This document shows, piece by piece, positions 56,697-64,000 of a DNA stretch of 64,000 bases. The position numbers and the translations under genes are program-made. The stretch covers positions 52,200,085 through 52,264,084 of the forward strand of contig CM044957.1 of NCBI GenBank assembly GCA_024516035.1, read 5' to 3'. The notes under the pieces are model-generated. The model did not search any database, was not told the DNA's origin, and worked only from the letters and a program-made list of their open reading frames with translations. The first letter of the stretch is position 1. Each line of letters starts with the position of its first letter. Origin of the DNA: Bactericera cockerelli. Its lineage: Eukaryota; Arthropoda; Insecta; Hemiptera; Triozidae.

Positions 56697-57059
56697 TTAA
56701 TTGCACAATAGAATATACCTACTTTGTTTCTACTGCCGAGGTAAGAGTGAAAAGTCCCTTTATTTATTATTGGTTGGAGTTCCACAAGAAAAGCATTATT
56801 TATCACACTGACCTTAGAATAAAAGTGGTGGATTTGTAACCTGGAGGTCGGTGTCCATTGTCCATGCATAAAATGTGTGGATTTTTTTTTGGAATCTTGG
56901 GTACTTTGTTTTTGATTTTGTGTTGATTTGTAGAAAAAAATTGTTAGTACCTATCTATCAGGTTTTTGTTTGAGTTTTAAAATAATATATCATAAATTTG
57001 TTTATGATAGTGCAGAATTATAATACTTCTCCATATTTGTAATTTATTAGCATTAATAA

Positions 57060-57190
57060 TCGTTGGCGCTAGGAAGGGCATCCAGCCATAAAAAAACGTG
57101 CTCCACCCTACCAACCTCAACCATGAGGTTGAACAATGCCGAGCCCAAAAGCAACCTAAGCTAATATGGGATAAAGGCAAGGGAGATATA
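57060..57190 (+). mobile_element. Family C alternative tail, solo 3' fragment
   Basis: TGGCGCTAGGAAGGGCATCC, CAACCATGAGGTTGAACAAT, TATGGGATAAAGGCAAGG. It ends just before the TA-flanked foldback element at 57203. Confidence 0.78.
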
Positions 57191-57202
57191 CGAGTATATA
57201 TA

Positions 57203-58943
57203 CAGGGTGTCCCGTATACAGATGCAAATATTTTGAGGGTAGGTTCAGCCCACCGTGGACTATCATATAGGCGAAACTTGCAGTGGGGCATTTTGCTTCG
57301 TTAAAGAGTTATGGCCAAATCCCTGTTATTCCCACAGGTCTAGAGGTCACTTGGATCGATGCACGTTTTTAAAGAAATGATAGCCAGTAAGTAATTTTTG
57401 ACTTCATGTATGGATAGTCATGCATATTGCCCTTCAAATGCAGTTGGTTGCATAAAAAAATATTAAAAGACCAGAGAGATATTTAATCATAAGATCAATA
57501 CTTTTCTAAAATTTGATTTTTCCTTTTTTTCCCATTCGTGAATTTAAAGTACTTCTACAATTGCAATTCTGCGTATCACTAGTTAAAAAAATACCCTATT
57601 ATGTTTAGTTTTAGAAAAAAGAAAGCTCATTTATATTACTTTAAAAATCATGGAACGCAGTACACACAAAGCTCAAAAAACACTTCTGAATCATGATGGA
57701 AAATTCAAAGTTGGCTGAATTTTATCAGAATTGGCGCGTAATTTGAGGTATAAATACACTGCTCTGGGATGTTTAACAGAGGGAAATTGATAACTCACAG
57801 TGGTCGGTCGGTGTGAACTTTTATGTGAATGGGGTTACGGGGCCACAGGGTTATCGTGAGGAAAAATAAGAGAGGCTGCAACGAAAGCAGCAACCAGTGG
57901 TGTAATTATGGACAAAGAATACACATGGAGAAAGACTCTGCGCTAACAACAAAAATTGTGATTTTATTTTTAGACGTAAAATTAAAAATATCATTTTTGT
58001 TTTTATCACAATCATGATATCAAAAACATAACAAAATAGTGCCGAAAATTAACCTTGGGTAAAACTCCAACATCCAATTATTAATAAACTACAAACATGA
58101 TACATTCTGCAACACAGGACATGAAATGAAAAGAACCCAAAAGAACCTTGGGTAAAACTCGAACATCCAACCTTAAGGTTACTATTATTATTAATACTTT
58201 ATTGATAAACTACAAACATGATACATTCTGCAACACAGGATATGAAATGAAAAGAACCCAAAAGAATATGTAGCGAACCAAGGGCGAGGTTAAAGCTTGT
58301 GGCTTTCTCTTCCACCGAACAAATTGATCGCCTTGTTATTTTAACTATTAGATTTAATTGATGTAGTTGGTTAATAGAACTATTTGTACTCAGAAAATTT
58401 TCATTTATAACTTGCAGTTGGCACAAAAATGGTCACACAGACCGCTTCAGGCATTGAGTGTTCTTCAAAATGCAATAGCGCCCAGATTCAAAATTTGAAC
58501 GATGTGTTTCTCTCCTTCTGGTGCCGTTTAATAAGGCGTATCTCATTCGTTCCTTCACGCGTCTGAAAGAACTTTGTATTTATTGAAACAAAATAGCAAA
58601 GGGTATTTTTTTACCTGGTGATACGCAGAATTGCAATTGTAGAAGTACTCTAAATTCACGAAAGGGAAAAAAGGGAAAAATCGAATTTTAGAAAAATATT
58701 GAACTTATGATTAAATATCTCTCTGGTCTTTCATTAGTTTTTCATGCAACCAACTGCATTTTAAGGAAAATATGCACTACTATCCATACATGAAGTCAAA
58801 ACTTAACTACTGGCTATCATTTCTTTAAAAACGTGCATCGATCCAAGAGACCTCTAGACCTGTGGGAAGTTTCGCCTATATGATAGTCCACGGTGGGCTG
58901 AACCTACCCTCAAAATATTTGCATCTGTATACGGGACACCCTG
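57203..58943. mobile_element. Long-TIR foldback element with CAGGGTGTCCC ends, 1.74 kb
   Basis: TA plus CAGGGTGTCCCGTATACAG at left pairs with its complement at right (58868-58943), ending at TA. The pairing continues for roughly 400 bp on each side (for example the GATACGCAGAATTGCAATTG block at 58620 and its complement near 57575). The centre holds a direct duplication: an ACAAACATGATACATTCTGC unit at about 58090 and again at 58210. The right copy is part of a family I tail. No transposase recognised. Confidence 0.8.
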
Positions 58944-59057
58944 TATAATAATTGTACATAAGAGGTATAATAGGTAACACATACATACCTAATGCTACTA
59001 CCCCACACTAAGGGGATACAGTCCTCTTGTTTTATGGGGCAGTTCTATCTTCAATAA

Positions 59058-59252
59058 TCTATATTTTTGCCCATAATTCCACTACTGGTCGCTGCTCACA
59101 TTAAAGCAGCTAGTCATTTTGGCCCACGAAGTATGAGTGGATGCCAGACATCCAAGTAGAGAGCAGAAAACATCCTGCCCTGCTGGGCATCAAACCCAGG
59201 TATCCGTGTGTGCTAGCCTAGGGCACTGCACCACTCAGCCACAGTGACTTTG
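59058..59252 (-). mobile_element. SINE family H, ASAP intron 3
   Basis: Reverse: CACTGTGGCTGAGTGGTGCA, CTGGGTTTGATGCCCAGCAG and TGTGAGCAGCGACCAGTAGT. A-box and B-box are both visible. Confidence 0.72.
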
Positions 59253-59387
59253 TTAGAGATCCAAGCAAAATGTGTATTTAAAAATGTATAAGCTAAAAAA
59301 AAATCAGAACCAAAAACATACCACAGTAGGTACCTACTTTCAATAGCTTTACATGTACTTAAAATAAAAATTTACATGATAATTAGC

Positions 59388-59694
59388 ACGCGATTAGCTC
59401 AGTGGTTAAGCACTCGCTTGCCATGTGGAAGGTTCCGGGTTCGATTCCCCGAGCCGAATTTGCATTCTACTTGAACTAAATTTAGAATTTGCATTCTAAA
59501 TTTGGTTACAGTTGTTTGTAAGGGATACCTTCCGGTGCGCTCGTGTTCACCCTGCACCTAAATGAGAAGTATTGTGTCACTTCTCGCCCATCAGAGGGTA
59601 GGCATACTACGGAATGGGCAAGCTACAACACAGACCATCATCGTTTAGCTTCTGTTTCATGGCTACTAAATAAAAAAGGCTGTGAAACACACTC
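59388..59694 (+). mobile_element. SINE family E, full-length reference copy
   Basis: CACGCGATTAGCTCAGTGGT, ACTCGCTTGCCATGTGGAAG and CGGGTTCGATTCCCCGAGCC form a tRNA-like head. Body AGGGATACCTTCCGGTGCGC, AAGTATTGTGTCACTTCTCG; tail AAAAAGGCTGTGAAACACAC. ASAP intron 3. Confidence 0.9.
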
Positions 59695-60380
59695 CTAAAA
59701 AAAAAAAAATGTTTATAACATTATTATGCAATAAGGTTATATTATAACTATTGTAATGCTTTTGAATATCACAGTCAAACATAAATTTGTAGGTGTGTTC
59801 AATATGTTTAATATTTCCTGTTTTTATATAAAAATGGATTATGACTTCAATGCCTAAGACATTAACTTCGCCCCAGATTACAAAACAATTGTTATTAAAA
59901 ATCAATAATTATGTAATGTTCTTATTTTTTTTTGTACATATGTCTAAGTTTTTTTATTTAAATTTATTGTTTTTAATTTGTTGTTGTTGATTGTTTTGTA
60001 AAAAATAAATAAAGTGTAAATAAGTAAATAAAAATAAAATGTAAATTCCCATTATACCTATTGCAATTACTTGTACACATAGGAACGGGAATCCAGGACC
60101 TATTTATAGTATGTGTTAGTCATCAAATCTGAATTGCGTGCTTCTGTCAGTGTGTTATCAGTTGCATCAATCACAGTTGGTGATAAGAGAGTATTCCTCG
60201 AGTAGGCACTTAGCCAACAATACTGTGGGAAGGAGGGAATTCTTATGAGAAGGATTTGTTTGTTTTCATGACAATGACTTACTCAAGCCAAGCCGGGCTG
60301 AGTCTTTATGATGATTATTATATGTATTATAAAACTAGCTGGTTGCCTGTACTTTGCTACAACAGTTGACTGAATGAACA

Positions 60381-60382
<2 letters not shown>

Positions 60383-60475
<93 letters not shown>

Positions 60476-60477
60476 AC
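60383..60477. repeat. Compound microsatellite (CT)n(CA)n
   Basis: About 34 CT units, then about 13 CA units. It lies in ASAP intron 3. Confidence 0.98.
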
Positions 60478-60670
60478 TCCATTCATTGGTCAGTCCCAGA
60501 ACTGAACAGTTAGTCACAGAAACCTAATTCAATGAATATTTATTTAATGAGAGGTCTGTAACACTCAGAGTCCTTGCCTAAAATAACTTTTTATTGACAA
60601 GAATAATTTATTGACAATCTCTGCTATCAAAAGATAAACAAGATCATGCTGAAGGACTGAGTGTAATAAT

Positions 60671-60842
60671 CTGTGGTTAAGGCGTCTCACTGCTATTTCA
60701 GAGGTCGCGGGTTCGAAACCCAGCAGGGACTTGACCAGTTATCCTCCCGCTTGGGATTTTGACCATAATAATACTTATTGGGCTTACTGTTAGAATAATG
60801 GGACTGATTAGTCCCAATCGGGCAGATTGAGATAAACTGATT
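60671..60842 (+). mobile_element. SINE family A, 5'-truncated
   Basis: GAGGTCGCGGGTTCGAAACC, CCTCCCGCTTGGGATTTTGA, GTCCCAATCGGGCAG. ASAP intron 3. Confidence 0.8.
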
Positions 60843-61129
60843 GAAATATCTGGAAATAGCAGGGCCAAAGAGTATTTGTATCAAAAGATTTCGATGGCTG
60901 TACTGACTGGTAATGCAGCACGTGCGGAAGGAACCATGTCTGTTGATGCATTAAACGGAATATTTACTTTATACTAACATGTATGGAAGACATAAAAATA
61001 CTGTCATTGATAAATTGAAGAAAAATCGCACAGTAATAAAGCGATATTATTATTATTCACTCATGATTTCTTTTCTTGATGACTTGATTTTCTCAGATTT
61101 AATTTTATTTAGTTTTATTTTTCTCTCAG

Positions 61130-61363
61130 ATGCAGAAGATAAACAACATCCTGCTCAAGGGCGATGGGCGTGGCTTGCGGTCGGAACTGAAACGGGCGTT
61201 CGACAAGGCGTGGAAAGACTACGAGGCCAAGTACGCAAAGATAGAGAAGGAGAAGAAGGCCCAAGCCAAGGAGGCGGGACTTATCCGAAGCGAAGTGAAG
61301 CCGGCGGAGATTGCCGACGAGCTGGATAAGGAGAGGAAGATGTTTCAGCTGCACATGTGCGAG
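61130..61363 (+). CDS. Asap: ASAP coding exon 4 (BAR domain core)
   Basis: Acceptor TTCTCTCAG before 61130; donor GTAACT at 61364; 234 nt, phase 0 at both ends, 78 residues. This is the most diagnostic exon: LLKGD, FDKAWKDYE, KIEKEKK.. AKE.G.IR.E, AEIADE(L)..ER..FQL.MCE all match the ASAP BAR domain in order. The exon is clearly more GC-rich than its surroundings. Oddity: between the NNI near residue 6 and LLKGD, vertebrate ASAP2 as I recall it has about seven more residues (a ..FPLDS segment). Here they are missing inside the exon, so this is not a skipped microexon. It could be lineage-specific or an assembly deletion. Confidence 0.95.
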
Positions 61364-61423
61364 GTAACTATTATTATCAGGCGCGGGAGGTGGGGGTACT
61401 GCCACATTAACAAACCTGTCTTC

Positions 61424-61620
61424 TTTGGTTACAGTTGTTTGTAAATTATACTTTTCTTTGCGCTCGTGTTGACCCAGCTCCTAAATGTGAAGTATGGTGT
61501 TACTTTTTGCCCATCACTTTTCAGGAAGACATACTACGGGATGGGCTAGGTACAACACAGACCTCAAGCGTCTGCTGTTTCATGGCTACGAAATTAAAAA
61601 GGCTGTGAAACACTAAAAAA
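61424..61620 (+). mobile_element. SINE family E, head missing, ASAP intron 4
   Basis: TTTGGTTACAGTTGTTTGTA, GCGCTCGTGTTGACCCAGCT, CATGGCTACGAAATTAAAAA and an A-rich tail. Confidence 0.82.
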
Positions 61621-61711
61621 AAAAAATGGGAGTATTAAATAAACGGGTAGTCGACAGACAGTATAGACTATAGAGTATTAAAGTTAGTTCCCTCCTAATT
61701 TTTTTTTAGGT

Positions 61712-61900
61712 TTAATATCGTTTTCAACTGCATGGTCATATCATGACGGGGGTGTTATCCAAACCTGCTACCCACATTTATCTCACCTAGCCTGGGTTGG
61801 GCCGGAATGTCAGCATCACGAAGTCCCTCGATGGACGTTGCTTAACTTTGGTGATCCTACGAGAACCGGTGCATTAAATGCGCCATCGACGCTGGCTCAC
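61712..61900 (-). mobile_element. 5S-headed SINE (family D) in ASAP intron 4
   Basis: Reverse copy: CCAGCGTCGATGGCGCATTT, ACCGGTTCTCGTAGGATCAC, AAGTTAAGCAACGTCCATCG. It ends 50 bp before ASAP exon 5. Confidence 0.88.
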
Positions 61901-61950
61901 TCTCTTATTTCTATGACTCGAATTAATCTGATGTCTATTGAATCCCCCAG

Positions 61951-62036
61951 TATTTGATCAATGTGAACGAGATCAAGACGCGGAAGGGCACGGAACTTCT
62001 TCAACACCTGGTGGACTACTATCACGCTCAGACCAA
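61951..62036 (+). CDS. Asap: ASAP coding exon 5 (BAR domain end), partial gene
   Basis: Acceptor CCCCCAG at 61944-61950; exon 86 nt, phase 0 in and phase 2 out. It encodes YLI.VNEIK..KG.ELLQ.LV.YYHAQ, the continuation of MCE from exon 4 and a block typical of ASAP BAR domains. The first GTGAGT donor starts at 62037. The last 19 nt of the exon plus the donor form the first unit of a six-copy tandem repeat, so five further donor-like sites follow. Reading past the first donor meets TGA at once, so the first donor is needed for a full-length product. The PH, ArfGAP, ankyrin and SH3 parts must lie right of this window. Confidence 0.93.
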
Positions 62037-62389
62037 GTGAGTAGAGTGTGAGGTGCTAGTGTAGGGTGTGCCATAAGTAACTATCACGCTCAGACCATGT
62101 GAGTAGAGTGTGAGGTGCTATTGTAGGGTGTGCCATAAGTAACTATCACGCTCAGACCAAGTGAGTAGAGTGTGAGGTGCTATTGTAGGGTGTGCCATAA
62201 GTAACTATCACGCTCAGACTAAGTGAGTAGAGTGTGAGGTGCTATTGTAGGGTGTAGCATAAGTAACTATCACGCTCAGACCAAGTGAGTAGAGTGTGAG
62301 GTGCTAGTGTAGGGTGTAGCATAAGTAACTATCACACTCAGACCAAGTGAGAAGAGTGTGAGGTGCTATTGTAGGGTGTACCATAAGTT
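62018..62389. repeat. 62-bp minisatellite containing the ASAP exon 5 splice donor, 6 copies
   Basis: Six near-identical 62-bp units start at 62018, 62080, 62142, 62204, 62266 and 62328. Each starts ACTATCAC, includes CTCAGACCAAGTGAGTAG or a close variant, and ends near CATAAGTA. Unit 1 spans the exon-intron border. GTGAG is kept in all six; unit 2 has a T just before GT, unit 4 reads GACTAA, and unit 6 has GTGAGA. Differences of one to four bases suggest recent expansion. Confidence 0.97.
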
Positions 62390-62483
62390 GTACACCTTCA
62401 CTATTAAATTAATTCGATGGGCATGATTAGCTCAGTGCTAAGATATTCGTTTTCCCTTACACCTTTATTGTGATCTTTTATTA
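62390..62483. other. ASAP intron between minisatellite and LTR
   Basis: There is no recognisable feature apart from a degenerate 'gattagctcagtgctaag' segment at about 62426, which resembles the A-box of the tRNA-headed SINEs. Confidence 0.4.
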
Positions 62484-62676
62484 TGTAGCACGCATTATGT
62501 ATTATTATGTATGCAGGAAAATAAAGGAATGATATATTAGAGAAGGGAATACAATTGTAAGTACTTTATTATGAACAAGAATGAAGACTGGGAAAACAGG
62601 CAGAAATCTAGATAAACAACTGATGTTGCTAGGGGCAACATACATACATAAATTCATAGACATAAAATATACAACA
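62484..62676 (-). mobile_element. 3' LTR of the Gypsy-type element, preceded by a polypurine tract
   Basis: On the minus strand the frame's stop is followed by the purine-rich GTGGGGGAGA (62677-62686), then TGTTGTAT, a typical LTR start. Within the LTR there is AATAAAG as a likely poly(A) signal and a small palindrome GTTGCCCCTAGCAAC. The far boundary is uncertain: a CA end fits at 62484 (GCTACA) or at 62508 (CATACA). No second LTR is in the window. Confidence 0.6.
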
Positions 62677-62686
62677 GTCTCCCCCA

Positions 62687-64000
62687 CTAGTGATAGGTCA
62701 CCACATAGTCACCATAACGGACTGGAGGATGTCTGTCCCTCTGAGATCTCCTGACTTCTTGAGGAGGATGAACATGAACAGGTGACAATGCTGGTGCTGT
62801 TGAAGAGGGTTGGCTTTCATGTGATGAGCAACTAGGTTGAGGGTTTGAAAGAATAACATGATCAGGTTTATTCCACCTTGGAATCTCGAAACTTTGTGAT
62901 GGTCCAAATGACACTGATTTCTTTTCGACTAATGTAGAATGAAGCTGATTGATATGTCGCTTGATTGTTCGACCAGAGTCAAGAGTTACCAAATAATGAC
63001 GATAACCAAGTTTTCTTTTGATTACACCAAACTGCCATTGACTCATCACGCGTACCTGGACTCTCTCCCCCACTGATAGTGAACGGGCAGGTTTCGGAAC
63101 AATGTTTGAAGACTGTGGATGATACGGAAAAATTGCATCCATACGAATTCTCAGCTTTCTGTGTAGGTACAGCTCGGCAGGAGAATTTCCACACGAGAGA
63201 GGAGTTGGAAAATTATTTTTGATATTTGAATCAATTTTTCCAAGTTCGATCGCAAGTTCTCTAATCCATTGTCTACCCAATATAGCATCATGACCAGTTG
63301 GCACAACATGTAATTCGCCAATAATTTCTTTTCCTCCATAGGCCACTCTGAGATTAATTTTGCCTAGGGGTGTAATTATATTACCTGAGTATGAGCGAAA
63401 TGATACATGTGACTTTTCTAATGGTAATTTTAAATTCAATTTTTGAAAATCATTCTGAGATAGCAATGAGAACTTAGCACCTGAGTCAACTTCGAATCTT
63501 TGAATTTTCCCATTGAGGAAAACATCAATGAGATACTTGTCGGAGTCTGACACTTCAAATAAATCCAAAATTTGGGGTTGAATTATATCGACTTTACTAA
63601 GACCATATTGAATAGACGAATAATTATTATTATAAACGGGAGAGTAATCATCAACCGTGTTTGTAGAATAGTTTGAATTCTTCTTTTGTGATATCATTGT
63701 AGAGAGACATACCTTTGCAACGTGTCCTTGCTTATGACAAAAATTACACTTGAGTCGGGCTCTATCCGTCCTGTATGACGATACCTTGTGATTGTTTCTT
63801 CCACACCTGAGACAGCAGTTTTCTATACCAAGGGCTTTGAAGTTGACATGACGGGGATTCGAACTGTGACTGTGATGTCCAAGTGACGTACGACTGGAAC
63901 TTGAAGAATTACTGGATCTGAGCTTTCTTGTACGTGATCTACTCCTGTTGGAAATTGCATTGATATCATGAGCATTTGAACTAGCATAAGTAGTGTTGTT
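62687..64000 (-). CDS. Gypsy-type LTR retrotransposon gag-pol, internally deleted, partial
   Basis: The open frame runs from the right window edge to a TAG at 62687-62689, 437 residues, with no internal stop. In order it shows an Arg/Ser-rich gag stretch and a degenerate zinc knuckle (C-x2-C-x4-H-x4-Y). Then come an intact CCHC knuckle (CNFCHKQGHVAKVC), an aspartic protease with DSGA and, downstream, an ILGRQW block. The frame then passes within about 20 residues to the integrase C-terminal region: SPAEL, a basic RKLR segment, GERV, then an SH3-like GYRHYLVTLDSGR block and a PP.R.GDY tail. Reverse transcriptase, RNase H and the integrase core, normally several hundred residues between these parts, are absent. 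It lies antisense in an ASAP intron and belongs with the LTR at its 3' end. Autonomous transposition is not possible from this frame. Confidence 0.85.
   Translation of the reverse strand, partial: NNTTYASSNAHDINAISNRSRSRTRKLRSSNSSSSSRTSLGHHSHSSNPRHVNFKALGIENCCLRCGRNNHKVSSYRTDRARLKCNFCHKQGHVAKVCLSTMISQKKNSNYSTNTVDDYSPVYNNNYSSIQYGLSKVDIIQPQILDLFEVSDSDKYLIDVFLNGKIQRFEVDSGAKFSLLSQNDFQKLNLKLPLEKSHVSFRSYSGNIITPLGKINLRVAYGGKEIIGELHVVPTGHDAILGRQWIRELAIELGKIDSNIKNNFPTPLSCGNSPAELYLHRKLRIRMDAIFPYHPQSSNIVPKPARSLSVGERVQVRVMSQWQFGVIKRKLGYRHYLVTLDSGRTIKRHINQLHSTLVEKKSVSFGPSQSFEIPRWNKPDHVILSNPQPSCSSHESQPSSTAPALSPVHVHPPQEVRRSQRDRHPPVRYGDYVVTYH

Noticed and set aside
59388..59456. tRNA-Gly(GCC)-like sequence
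   Set aside because: Stem mismatches and the attached family E body with many copies show it is a SINE head, not a tRNA gene.
60283..60517. Minus-strand frames of RERERE and CVCVCV
   Set aside because: Products of the (CT)n(CA)n microsatellite.
61115..61405. Minus-strand 96-codon frame
   Set aside because: It is the antisense shadow of ASAP exon 4, whose plus-strand frame has clear homology and splice sites.

Overview
The window looks like a piece of an insect nuclear genome. It is AT-rich, has GT-AG introns, is crowded with SINEs and MITEs, and carries one gene recognisable as the animal ArfGAP gene ASAP. The repeat types suggest a hemipteran-like insect, but the species is an inference the sequence does not prove. 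No bacterial gene organisation, intact tRNA or rRNA gene, or CRISPR array is visible.

Layout. From 1 to about 43.7 kb I find no host protein-coding exon. This part is a mosaic of short nonautonomous transposons, tRNA-headed SINEs, a SINE with a 5S-rRNA-like head, LINE 3' fragments and tandem repeats, including a 1.44-kb minisatellite with a 15-bp unit at 14.94-16.38 kb. From 43.9 to 45.9 kb (minus strand) lies a two-exon gene for a 214-residue C2H2 zinc-finger protein. From 50.2 kb to the right edge (plus strand) lies the 5' half of ASAP: five coding exons that join in frame and encode the N-terminus and most of the BAR domain. The rest of ASAP must lie beyond 64 kb. The two genes are divergent, with start codons about 4.3 kb apart. 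At 62.5-64.0 kb, antisense inside an ASAP intron, sits a Gypsy-type LTR retrotransposon whose single open frame joins gag zinc knuckles and protease directly to the integrase C-terminal region.

Most interesting observations. (1) A 1.74-kb element at 20.56-22.30 kb has 32-bp inverted ends, an exact 4-bp target duplication (AAAC) supported by a related unoccupied copy nearby, and about ten copies of its own end motif inside. I cannot assign it to a superfamily. (2) A 62-bp minisatellite duplicates the 3' end of ASAP exon 5 together with its splice donor six times. (3) Several nonautonomous elements are flanked by TTAA; one at 51.1-51.7 kb carries an internal array of its terminal motif. (4) The Gypsy frame has an in-frame internal deletion that is still open. 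(5) Many insertions are nested with readable target duplications, giving a relative history of mobile-element activity. All classifications come from reading the sequence by eye; no database search was run.
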